Source: Glacieibacterium sp965200405 (GTDB taxonomy: Bacteria > Pseudomonadota > Alphaproteobacteria > Sphingomonadales > Sphingomonadaceae). Taken from it: 64,000 nt of DNA. The DNA lies in contig NZ_OZ241356.1 of assembly GCF_965200405.1 (NCBI RefSeq), forward strand, positions 868,001 to 932,000, read 5' to 3'. How positions within the stretch are numbered: the stretch's first letter is position 1; every line of letters begins with the position of its first letter. Below the pieces are notes generated by a model. The model had not been told where the DNA came from, did no database searches, and saw only the letters and a list, made by a program, of their open reading frames with translations. The position numbers and the translations under genes were made by a program. Positions 54,424 to 62,586 of this stretch are shown here, piece after piece.

Positions 54424-55578
54424 TTGAACGCGGACGTGGAGGCTGTCGGGGCAATGGCGACCGCTGGACTGGCGGCGCATGCGATCGACAATTCGGGAGC
54501 TGACCGGCGTCCGGCACACGGCATCTGTGCCAATTGCGGCACCGCGCTGGAGGGCCACTACTGCCACGCCTGCGGCCAGGCCGGGCACGTCCACCGCACC
54601 GTCGGGCACGTCTTCGAGGAATTCCTCCACGGCCTGTACCATTTCGACAGCAAGGCGTGGCGCACCCTGCCGCTGCTGCTGGCCCGGCCCGGACGGCTGA
54701 CCCGCGACTATGTCTATGGCAAGCGCGCCCGCTATATCGCGCCGCTGGCGTTGTTCCTGCTGACCGTCTTCCTGATGTTCTTCGTCTTCGGCTTCCTCGG
54801 CGGCCCGTCGATCGGCAGCGGCGGCGAACCGGTGACTCCAACGATCTCGAAGGCACGCGAGGCGATGATCGAGGCAAGCACCGGGTTGATCGGCCCCAAC
54901 ATCGAATTGTCGGCGGCACGCAAGGATCCCAGCACCAGCGCGGCCGGTCTGGCCAAGCTTCAGGCCGCCGCGGACGCCGCCGAGCGCCGGCTCGAGATCG
55001 CCTCGGCTAATCTCAAGCGCGCCACGGCAGCGCCAACGGCGACGGGCGGCAAGCGGCAGGCCGAGGCCGCCGCCGACAGCAATTGGCAGGATGATCTGCG
55101 CCGCGCCGCGGAGTCGGGCCGAGTCATCCCGAACACCGGCATCCCGCAGGTCGACGCGCGGATCAAGGAGGCCGCCCTCGACCCCGCCTTCGCGCTCTAC
55201 AAGATCGAGCAGAAAGCCTATAAACTCAGCTTCCTGCTGGTGCCTCTGTCGCTACCGACGCTGTGGCTGCTGTTCTTCTGGCGGCGCGACGTGACGATCT
55301 ACGACCACACGGTGTTCGCGCTCTATTCGCTGTCGTTCATGTCGCTGCTGTTCGTCGCGGGGGCGCTGCTGCTCAGGTTCGGTAGCGAGGTGCTCGTCGC
55401 GCCGGTGACGCTGGTGCTGATGTTCGTGCCGCTGGTCCACATGTATGCGCAGCTGAAGGGCGCGTATCAGCTTGGTCGCGTCGGGGCGCTGGTGCGGACG
55501 GTGATCCTCGGCCTGTCGTCGCTGCTGACGCTTTGCCTGTTCGCGGCGATCATCATCGTGTCGGGCCTAGCCGCCTAG
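54424..55578 (+). CDS. DUF3667 membrane protein with zinc-ribbon N-terminus
   Basis: This protein of about 384 residues starts with a zinc-ribbon-like segment, CANCGTALEGHYCHACGQ (two CxxC pairs, residues about 35-52). The DUF3667 pattern follows: HVFEEFLHGLYHFDSKAWRTLPLLLARPGRLTRDYVYGKRARYI. A first membrane helix (APLALFLLTVFLMFFVFGFLG) precedes a long charged coiled-coil-like region (residues about 145-250). Several membrane helices make up the last 130 residues. The function of the family is unknown. The TTG start at 54424 has GGGGA upstream; ATG at 54454 is an alternative. Its stop overlaps the convergent feoB gene by 12 bases. Confidence 0.85.
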   Translation: MNADVEAVGAMATAGLAAHAIDNSGADRRPAHGICANCGTALEGHYCHACGQAGHVHRTVGHVFEEFLHGLYHFDSKAWRTLPLLLARPGRLTRDYVYGKRARYIAPLALFLLTVFLMFFVFGFLGGPSIGSGGEPVTPTISKAREAMIEASTGLIGPNIELSAARKDPSTSAAGLAKLQAAADAAERRLEIASANLKRATAAPTATGGKRQAEAAADSNWQDDLRRAAESGRVIPNTGIPQVDARIKEAALDPAFALYKIEQKAYKLSFLLVPLSLPTLWLLFFWRRDVTIYDHTVFALYSLSFMSLLFVAGALLLRFGSEVLVAPVTLVLMFVPLVHMYAQLKGAYQLGRVGALVRTVILGLSSLLTLCLFAAIIIVSGLAA

Positions 55579-57477
55579 CCAGGTGGCGATCCAGAAGGTC
55601 GCGCCGGCGGCGACATAGGCCATGGCGAACAGATAGCCGAACATGAACGCCGGCCAGGCCCAGCCGTTGGTCTCGCGCCGCGTCACCGCCAGCGTCGAGA
55701 TGCATTGCGGCGCAAACACGTACCAGGCGAGGAAGGCGAGCGCGGTCGGCAGGCTCCACGCACCGCGCAGCCGATCGACCAGCGACCTGGTGACGGTGCC
55801 CTCGTCGCCCTGCAGTGCATAGACGGTGCCGAGCGCCGAAACCGCGACCTCGCGCGCCGCCATGCCGGGCACCAGCGCCAGCGCGATCTCCTTGTTGAAG
55901 CCAATCGGGCGGAACACCGGCTCCAGCGCCGCGCCGATCTTGCCGGCAATCGAATACTCCAGCGCCGGGCGCGTCGCCCCCTCCGGCGGTTTGGGCCAGG
56001 ACGCCAGCGCCCACAGCGCCAGCGTCGACAGCAGGATGATGGTGCCCGCGCGCGCCAGGAACGCCCAGGCGCGCTGGTACAGGCCGATGCCGATGTCGCG
56101 CCCCGCCGGCCATTGATATTGCGGCATTTCCATCAGGAAGGTCGGCGTCGAACCCTTGGTCACCGTGCGCCGCAGCGCCCAGGCGGCAAGCAGCGCGCCA
56201 GCGACGCCAAAGCCGTACAGGCCGAACAGCACCAGTCCCTGCAGGTTGAACACGCCCCCCACCGCGCGGTCGGGAATGAACGCCCCGATGACGATGGCAT
56301 AGACCGGCAGGCGCGCCGAGCACGTCATCAGCGGCGCGATCAGGATGGTGGTCAGGCGGTCTTTCGGCTCATCGATGGTGCGCGTCGCCATGATGCCGGG
56401 GATGGCGCAGGCAAAGCTGCTGATCAGCGGGATGAAGGCCCGGCCATTGAGGCCGACGCGCGCCATCAGCCGGTCCATCAGGAAGGCGGCGCGGACCATA
56501 TAGCCCGATTGCTCGAGGCACAGGATGAAGAAGAACAGGATCAGGATCTGCGGCAAGAAGACGATGACCATGCCGACGCCGCCGAGCACGCCGTCGTTGA
56601 GCAGGCTGCGCAGCCAGTTATCGGGCAGCAGCGTCGTGATCTCCGCCTGCAGCGCCGTGACGCCTGCGGTCAGCCAGTCCATCGGCGTCTCGGCGAAGGT
56701 GAACACCGCCTGGAACATCAGGAACAGCAGCGCCGCCAGCAGGATCGGCCCGGCGACCGGGTGCAACGCCACCGCATCGAGGCGCTGCGACCAGCGGCGG
56801 GCGGCACCTTGCGTCAGGGTCACCGTGTCGGCGATGGCGCGGGCCTCGCGCTGCAGCAGTCGAATATCGGCCTCGGGCGAGGCCAGCGCGGCGGGCTCCT
56901 TGTCGAACAGCGGCGCGATGGCGGCGGTCAGGTCGGCCAGGCCGCGCTTGCGCACCGCGACGGTGGGGATGACCGCCAGCCCGAGGATGCGGCTGAGCTG
57001 CGCGACGTCGATTTCGGTGCCATCGCGCTCGGCCAGGTCGACCATGTTGAGCGCCACCACCATCGGCAGGCCGAGGCGGCGCAGCTCCAGCACGAAGCGC
57101 AGATGGTTGCGAAGATTGGTCGCGTCGATCACCGCGACGATGACGTCGGGCCGCCGCTCACCGGCCTGGGCGCCGAGGACCATGTCGCGGGTCACCGCCT
57201 CGTCGGGGGAGCGTGGCGTCAGGCTGTAGGTGCCGGGCAGGTCGACCAGCTCGGCGACCGCGCCATCGGGCAGGACCAGCCGCCCGGCCTTGCGCTCGAC
57301 GGTGACGCCTGGATAATTGCCGACCTTCTGCCGCGAGCCGGTCAGCGCGTTGAACAGCGAGGTCTTGCCGGCATTGGGATTGCCGACCAGCGCCGCCAGC
57401 AGGTGCCGGGTCTCGCCTGTCGGGATCGGCGTTGCGACCGGCCCCGCGCCTGGCGCGGCGGCCAGCACGGTGGTCAC
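55567..57477 (-). CDS. feoB: ferrous iron transporter FeoB
   Basis: This 636-residue protein imports Fe2+ across the inner membrane. The N-terminal G domain has GNPNAGKTSLFNALTGSRQ (G1), DLPGTYSL (G3) and ALNMVD (G4, usually NxxD). The Gate domains follow, with FMFQAVFTFAETP-like helix starts, FLPQILILFFFILCLEQSGYMVRAAFLMDR, CAIPGIMATRTI and CSARLPVYAIVIGAFIP. The length is at the short end of the family because the C-terminal region is compact. The start is GTG at 57477 and overlaps the feoA stop (GTGA), so FeoA and FeoB are coupled. A Fur-box candidate precedes the operon. Confidence 0.97.
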   Translation of the reverse strand: MTTVLAAAPGAGPVATPIPTGETRHLLAALVGNPNAGKTSLFNALTGSRQKVGNYPGVTVERKAGRLVLPDGAVAELVDLPGTYSLTPRSPDEAVTRDMVLGAQAGERRPDVIVAVIDATNLRNHLRFVLELRRLGLPMVVALNMVDLAERDGTEIDVAQLSRILGLAVIPTVAVRKRGLADLTAAIAPLFDKEPAALASPEADIRLLQREARAIADTVTLTQGAARRWSQRLDAVALHPVAGPILLAALLFLMFQAVFTFAETPMDWLTAGVTALQAEITTLLPDNWLRSLLNDGVLGGVGMVIVFLPQILILFFFILCLEQSGYMVRAAFLMDRLMARVGLNGRAFIPLISSFACAIPGIMATRTIDEPKDRLTTILIAPLMTCSARLPVYAIVIGAFIPDRAVGGVFNLQGLVLFGLYGFGVAGALLAAWALRRTVTKGSTPTFLMEMPQYQWPAGRDIGIGLYQRAWAFLARAGTIILLSTLALWALASWPKPPEGATRPALEYSIAGKIGAALEPVFRPIGFNKEIALALVPGMAAREVAVSALGTVYALQGDEGTVTRSLVDRLRGAWSLPTALAFLAWYVFAPQCISTLAVTRRETNGWAWPAFMFGYLFAMAYVAAGATFWIATWLGG

Positions 57478-57758
57478 TCGGCGGCCTCGAGGTAGACCGG
57501 CCTCGACATCGCGTTCGCCGGCTCGACCGCGATCATCGCCGCCAGCGTCCGGCGCAGGGCGATGACCATGTTGCCGACGCGCACCGCCAGCGGGCCGCCG
57601 GCCGGGCCGATGTGCAGCAGCTCGACGTCGACGCCGTCGTCGAAGCCCATCTCGTGCAGCCGGCGCGTCGTCACCGGATCGACGTCGAGGGCATCGACGC
57701 TGGCGATGGTCGCCTGCTCGCCGCGCCGGAGGTCGAGGATCGTGCGTAATCCACTCAT
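57474..57758 (-). CDS. feoA: ferrous iron transport protein FeoA
   Basis: This 94-residue SH3-like protein assists FeoB. It has the FeoA pattern LRRGEQATIASVDALDVDPVTTRRLHEMGFDDGVDVELLHIGPAGGPLAVRVGNMVIALRR, with the typical LxxMGF core. The ATG at 57758 starts the operon, and feoB follows with a four-base overlap. A Fur-box candidate (57790-57804) lies 32 bp upstream, consistent with iron repression. It is cytoplasmic. A compact REP-like hairpin lies behind the promoter, between feoA and pepN. Confidence 0.95.
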   Translation of the reverse strand: MSGLRTILDLRRGEQATIASVDALDVDPVTTRRLHEMGFDDGVDVELLHIGPAGGPLAVRVGNMVIALRRTLAAMIAVEPANAMSRPVYLEAAE

Positions 57759-57789
57759 GCGCGCCGATATAGCAGGATGCGAATGCGTT

Positions 57790-57804
57790 TGCGAACGATT
57801 ATCA
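57790..57804 (-). promoter_or_regulatory. Fur-box candidate of feoAB
   Basis: Read toward feoA the sequence is TGATAATCGTTCGCA, a 7-1-7 layout. The left half TGATAAT is perfect, and the right half differs from the usual GTTCTCA by one base. It lies 32 bp before the feoA ATG. Confidence 0.6.
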
Positions 57805-57816
57805 TGGCTGTGGCGC

Positions 57817-57844
57817 CGTCATCCCGGCGCACGCCGGGATGACG
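57817..57844. repeat. compact REP-like hairpin between feoA and pepN
   Basis: A perfect 13-bp stem, CGTCATCCCGGCG and CGCCGGGATGACG, flanks a CA loop. This is the outer part of the elements at 44.5 and 47.6 kb. It lies immediately after the pepN stop (57855) and could terminate that transcript. Confidence 0.85.
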
Positions 57845-57854
57845 ACAGTGCCCG

Positions 57855-60425
57855 CTACGCCAAGCTCTTCGACGCCATCTCGAAGACGTCCTTCGACAGG
57901 TTCGGCACGGCGAGAATACGGTGCAACTCGCCCTGCATCAGCAGCGCGCGTTGCGCATCGAAGCGGCGCCAGCGACCCAGTGGCACGACCAGCCGCGCCG
58001 CAGTCTGCGGATTGACGCCGTCGACCGCCAGCACCTGGTCGGCAAGGAAGCGGTAGCCGCCGCCGTCGATCGTGTTGAAACGCAGCTGGTTGACGCCGAA
58101 CGCCCCGACCAGCGAGCGCAGCCGATTCGGATTGGCAGTGGCGAAGTCCGGATGCCGGGTCAGGTCGAACACCGTCGCCAACGTATCCTCGCGTGTCGAC
58201 ATCGCCTGCACCGAGAACCACTTGTCGATCACCGACGGGTCATGGGCGAAGCGCGCGTGGAAATCGGCCAGCGCCCGCTCGCGCTCCGGCGCCTCGCTGT
58301 TGGCCAGCACGCTGAGCGCCGCGATCCGGTCGGTCATGTTGTCGGCGCCGTCGTACTGCGACCAGGCTGCCGCGACCGCCTCGGCCGAGCCGGTGGCCAT
58401 CAGATAGCCGAGAGCGACGTTGCGCAACCGGCGTCGCCCCTTGGCCTCGGGCGTCATTTCATAGCGGTTCGCCGCATTGCCGCGGTAGGCGGCCCACCAT
58501 TTGTCCTCGAGCTGTGTCGCTGCCGCCAACCGCGCCGCGTCGCGCCGCCGGTGGATCGCATCGACATCGACGACGGCGGCCTGATCGCCGATAAACGCCT
58601 CCGAAGGCAGCAGCACCGCCTCGGCGATGAACGCCGCGTCGAGCCGCGAGTCGAGCGTCGCACCCAGCGCCGCGACCAGGTCGTCCGCTGGACCGTCGCT
58701 CGCCAGCACGTCGAGTGCCAGCCGCTGCAGCGCTTCGTAGCGGGCGAATGGATCGTCGTCGTGCGCCGACAGGAACGCCAGGTCGGCGCGCGTCGCCTCG
58801 GTCTCGATGATCACCGGCGCCGAAAAGCCGCGGTTGATCGACAGGATCGGCAATTCGGCGATGCCCTCGAAGGTCACGGTCGCCGAGGCATCGGTGAGCT
58901 CGACCAGACGCTCGTCGCCGAGGCGCTCGCCGGTGCGGCGCCCGAACAGCGCGATGCGCAGCGGCAGATGGACGGGCAGCTTGCCTTCCTGACCGGGTGT
59001 CGGCGGCGTCGACTGCTCCAGCCTGAGCGCCACCGTAGCGCTCAGCGGATCATGGGTCAGCGTCGCCGAGACGCGCGGCGTGCCGGCCTGCTCGTACCAG
59101 CGGCGGAACTGCGTCAGGTCGCGCCCCGACGCCTCTTCCATGGCGCAGACGAACGCTTCGCAGGTCACCGCCTGGCCGTCGTAAAGCTCGAAATAACGGT
59201 CGGTGCCGGCGCGGAAGCCCTCGGGCCCCAGCAGCGTGTGAAGCATCCGGATGACCTCGGCGCCCTTGTTATAGACCGTCGCAGTGTAGAAATTGCCGAT
59301 CTCGATATAGTGATCCGGGCGGATCGGATGCGCCATCGGCCCGGCATCCTCCTGGAACTGCACGGCGCGCAGCGACCGCACGTCGTCGATGCGGCGCACG
59401 GCGCGGGAGCCCTGGTCGGCGGAGAATTGCTGGTCGCGAAAGACCGTCAGGCCCTCCTTCAGCGACAGCTGGAACCAGTCGCGGCAGGTGACGCGGTTGC
59501 CGGTCCAGTTATGGAAATACTCGTGCGCGACGACCGCCGCGACAGCGTCGAAATCGGCATCGGTCGCGGTCTCGACATCCGCCAGTATGTACTTGGAGTT
59601 GAAGACGTTGAGGCCCTTGTTCTCCATCGCGCCGAAGTTGAAATCGGCGACCGCGACGATGTTGAAGACGTCGAGGTCGTACTCGCGGCCGTAGTTGCGC
59701 TCGTCCCAGGCCATCGAGTCCTTGAGCGCCTGCATGGCATGGGCGCAGCGCGGGAGGTCGGCCTCCGCCACCCAGATCGCCAGGTCGACGGTGCGGCCCG
59801 ACATGGTGACGAAGCTGTCGCGGAACGCGTGGAGGTCGCCCGCGACCAGTGCGAACAGATAGCAGGGCTTGGGCCAGGGGTCGGTCCACTCCGCCCAATG
59901 CTTGCTGCCGTCCACCCCGGTCGCGCCCGCATTGCCGTTGGCGAGCAGGATCGGATACCTGGTCGCGTCGGCAGCCATGCGCACGGTGTAGCGCGACAGC
60001 ACATCGGGCCGGTCGGGGAAGAAGGTGATGCGGCGGAAGCCCTCCGCCTCGCACTGGGTGCACAGCTTGCCGCCCGACGCGTACAGACCCATCAACCGGG
60101 TATTGGCCGCCGGATGCGTGACCACCAGCGTCTCGACCACCGCGCTGTCGCCGGAGATGTGCAGGGTCAGCGTGTCACGCCCGGGCCGCGTCGTGTCGGC
60201 GACACCGTCGACGGTCAGCGACTGCAGCTCCAGGTCCTGCCCGTCGAGCACCAGCGGCCGGTCGTGATCGCCGTTGCGCGTCACCGTCAGCCGGGCGCGG
60301 ATCGTGGTGCGCTCCGGCGACAGGTCGAAGTCAAGCTCGACGGTCGGCACCAGCCAGTCGGGCTCGCGGTAGTCGGCGAGCCGAACCGTCTGGGGCAGCT
60401 GCGGCGTGGCATAGGCTTCGAGCAT
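57855..60425 (-). CDS. pepN: aminopeptidase N
   Basis: This 856-residue M1 zinc aminopeptidase removes N-terminal residues from peptides in the cytoplasm. The exopeptidase motif is GAMEN near residue 265, and the zinc site is HEYFHNW near 301 with the distal Glu in LSLKEGLTVF. The N-terminal beta domain has PLVLDGQDLELQSL; the C-terminal helical domain includes the LNPxVA-like VFDLTRHPDFATANPNRLRSLVGAF. The order of these segments is that of E. coli-type PepN rather than of ERAP. The ATG at 60425 is preferred; the longer frame to 60479 runs into the divergent promoter. It ends next to a hairpin. Confidence 0.96.
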   Translation of the reverse strand: MLEAYATPQLPQTVRLADYREPDWLVPTVELDFDLSPERTTIRARLTVTRNGDHDRPLVLDGQDLELQSLTVDGVADTTRPGRDTLTLHISGDSAVVETLVVTHPAANTRLMGLYASGGKLCTQCEAEGFRRITFFPDRPDVLSRYTVRMAADATRYPILLANGNAGATGVDGSKHWAEWTDPWPKPCYLFALVAGDLHAFRDSFVTMSGRTVDLAIWVAEADLPRCAHAMQALKDSMAWDERNYGREYDLDVFNIVAVADFNFGAMENKGLNVFNSKYILADVETATDADFDAVAAVVAHEYFHNWTGNRVTCRDWFQLSLKEGLTVFRDQQFSADQGSRAVRRIDDVRSLRAVQFQEDAGPMAHPIRPDHYIEIGNFYTATVYNKGAEVIRMLHTLLGPEGFRAGTDRYFELYDGQAVTCEAFVCAMEEASGRDLTQFRRWYEQAGTPRVSATLTHDPLSATVALRLEQSTPPTPGQEGKLPVHLPLRIALFGRRTGERLGDERLVELTDASATVTFEGIAELPILSINRGFSAPVIIETEATRADLAFLSAHDDDPFARYEALQRLALDVLASDGPADDLVAALGATLDSRLDAAFIAEAVLLPSEAFIGDQAAVVDVDAIHRRRDAARLAAATQLEDKWWAAYRGNAANRYEMTPEAKGRRRLRNVALGYLMATGSAEAVAAAWSQYDGADNMTDRIAALSVLANSEAPERERALADFHARFAHDPSVIDKWFSVQAMSTREDTLATVFDLTRHPDFATANPNRLRSLVGAFGVNQLRFNTIDGGGYRFLADQVLAVDGVNPQTAARLVVPLGRWRRFDAQRALLMQGELHRILAVPNLSKDVFEMASKSLA

Positions 60426-60586
60426 TGGGTACTTTCGAAAATTGGCCGTGTACAACCGGGTACATAGGGGGCGCGTCACGGCGCGTCATCCCCGGCCAAG
60501 GCGGGGCGCGCCGATGCCGCGTCGGGCGGCGCTGTTGCTCCAGCCGCCGCCTGTGTTACGAAGACACGACACTTCGAGGGTTATTC

Positions 60587-61789
60587 ATGGCCTTGCTTGC
60601 CGCTGCATTCGACGTCGACGCCGCGACCCGCGCCTATTTGGCGACCCTCAGCGGTGCGGCACGGGCCAAGTCCGACAGCTATTTCGAGGGCGGCTACTGG
60701 CTGATCCTGTGGAATGCGGTGGTCGGCATCGGCATCACGCTGGCGCTGCTCCGGCTTGGCTGGATCGGGCGGCTGTCGGCCTGGTCGCAGCGACTGACGC
60801 GCGGGCGGATGTTCCTGGCGACATTGGTGTTCGCGCTCGCCTTCCTGCTGCTGACGACGCTGATCGGGCTGCCCTGGACGCTCTACACCGGCTTCTTCCG
60901 AGAGCATCAGTACGGCATGTCGACCCAAAGCCTTGCTGCGTTTGCCGGCGACACGCTCAAGGGCATGGCGATCGGCGTGCCGCTGACCGCATTGATCATC
61001 GCGGGAGTGATGGCCGCGGTGCGCCGGTCGCCGCGGTTCTGGTGGTCCTATGCAGCCGTACTGACCATCGCCTTCCTGGCCTTCGGCATCGCCGTCGCGC
61101 CGGTCCTCATCGAGCCGCTGTTCAACAAGTACACGCCGATGGCCGAGTCACCGCTGCGCACCGCGATCCTCAAGATGGCGCAGGCCAATGGCGTGCCCGC
61201 GACCAACGTCTATGTCGTCGACGCGTCACGCCAGACGACGCGCGTGTCCGCCAACGTCGCCGGGCTGGGCTCGACCACGCGTGTCGCGCTGAACGACAAT
61301 CTGCTGAATACCCACGACGATGCCGGCGTCCTCGCCGTCATGGGCCATGAGACCGGCCATTACGTGCTCCACCACATCGCCAGCCTGATCGTCAGCCTGG
61401 CGATCGTCGTGCTGCTCGGCTTCATCACCATCCAGGTCGTCGTCCCCGGGTTGATCGCCCGCAATCCCGGCTGGGGCATTCCCGGCATCACCGACCCCGG
61501 CGCGATCGCGGTGGCGACGATGGTGCTGACCCTGTTCTTCTTCCTCGCCACCCCGGTGACCAACACGATCACCCGGTTCCACGAAGCCCAGGCCGACATC
61601 TTCGGCCTCAACGCCGCGCGCGCTCCCGATGGATTCGCCCGCAGCGCCATCCGCCTCGGCCAGTACCGCAAGCTGGAGCCGACGCCGTTCGAGGAGGCGG
61701 TGTTCTTCGACCACCCCTCCGGCTACACCCGCATCCACCAGGCGATGCAGTGGAAGGCCGAGCACCTCGGCGAACCGGGAGTGCAATAG
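60587..61789 (+). CDS. M48-family zinc metalloprotease (Ste24-like)
   Basis: This 400-residue membrane protease is of the M48A (CAAX prenyl protease/Ste24) type. It has about four or five membrane helices: an N-terminal pair (WLILWNAVVGIGITLALLRLG and FLATLVFALAFLLLTTLIGLPW) and two near TAVLTIAFLAFGIAV and LIVSLAIVVLLGFITI. The catalytic motif is GHETGHYVLHH near residue 254, with the third ligand in FHEAQADIFGLN. It should degrade or process membrane proteins in the inner membrane. GAGGG precedes the ATG; a longer frame from 60425 would cover the pepN promoter. It is followed 5 bp later by the epimerase gene. Confidence 0.93.
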   Translation: MALLAAAFDVDAATRAYLATLSGAARAKSDSYFEGGYWLILWNAVVGIGITLALLRLGWIGRLSAWSQRLTRGRMFLATLVFALAFLLLTTLIGLPWTLYTGFFREHQYGMSTQSLAAFAGDTLKGMAIGVPLTALIIAGVMAAVRRSPRFWWSYAAVLTIAFLAFGIAVAPVLIEPLFNKYTPMAESPLRTAILKMAQANGVPATNVYVVDASRQTTRVSANVAGLGSTTRVALNDNLLNTHDDAGVLAVMGHETGHYVLHHIASLIVSLAIVVLLGFITIQVVVPGLIARNPGWGIPGITDPGAIAVATMVLTLFFFLATPVTNTITRFHEAQADIFGLNAARAPDGFARSAIRLGQYRKLEPTPFEEAVFFDHPSGYTRIHQAMQWKAEHLGEPGVQ

Positions 61790-61794
61790 CCGCC

Positions 61795-62583
61795 ATGCCG
61801 CACCTGCTGATCTTCGGCCTCGGCTACACCGCGTCGCGCCTCGCCACCCGGCTGCGCGCCGACGGCTGGGAGGTGACCGGGACGTCGCGCGCCACCCTGC
61901 CGCTCGACGATCCGCGCACCGTCTCGGCAATCGCCGGCGCCACCCACATCCTGTCGAGCGTGCCGCCCGGCGCCGAGGGTGACCCCGTCCTGGCGCTGCA
62001 CACAGAAGCCCTCCGCACGGCCCCGGCCCGGTGGCTCGGCTACCTCTCCTCGACCGGGGTCTACGGCGATGCGGCGGGCGCCTGGGTCGACGAGGCCTCG
62101 CCCGTCGGTGGTGGCCGCCGCGACGCGCGCACCGCCGCCGACCTCGCCTGGCAGGCGCTCCGCCCCGACGTCCGCATCTTCCGCCTGCCCGGCATCTACG
62201 GCCCCGGCCGCTCGGCGCTCGACCGGGTCGCCGCCGGTACCGCTACCCGCGTCGATGCACCGACCGGCCAGGTGTTCAGCCGCATCCACGTCGACGACAT
62301 CGTCGCCGCAGTCGTCGCCAGCTTCACGCGCGGCGCGCCCGGCCTCTACAATCTCGCCGACGACGAGCCCGCCAGCGGCAACATCGTCACCGAACACGCC
62401 TGCGACCTGCTCGGCCGCCCCTACCCGCCGCTGTCGCCGATCGCCTCGCTCAGCCCGATGGCGCAGGGCTTCTACGCCGAGAACCGCCGCGTCGCTGCGA
62501 CCAAGATGAAGCGCGACCTCGGGCTGAGGCTGCGCTATCCTGACTATCGGTCGGGCCTGCGCGCCTGCCTTGCGGAGAGATAG
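61795..62583 (+). CDS. NAD-dependent epimerase/dehydratase-like protein (YeeZ-type)
   Basis: This 262-residue extended-SDR protein starts PHLLIFGLGYTASRLATRL, with a GxGYxxxx motif variant. It has LSSTGVYGD (catalytic Ser/Thr region), FRLPGIYGPGRSALD and the FSRIHVDDIV motif near the C-terminal half. The classic YxxxK pair is not evident (only Tyr in VYGD), which is typical of the YeeZ-like group of uncertain activity. The gene begins 5 bp after the M48 protease stop and ends 3 bp before the molybdopterin subunit gene, so the three may be one transcript. There is no signal peptide. I would not assign it a sugar substrate. Confidence 0.85.
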   Translation: MPHLLIFGLGYTASRLATRLRADGWEVTGTSRATLPLDDPRTVSAIAGATHILSSVPPGAEGDPVLALHTEALRTAPARWLGYLSSTGVYGDAAGAWVDEASPVGGGRRDARTAADLAWQALRPDVRIFRLPGIYGPGRSALDRVAAGTATRVDAPTGQVFSRIHVDDIVAAVVASFTRGAPGLYNLADDEPASGNIVTEHACDLLGRPYPPLSPIASLSPMAQGFYAENRRVAATKMKRDLGLRLRYPDYRSGLRACLAER

Positions 62584-62586
62584 AGC

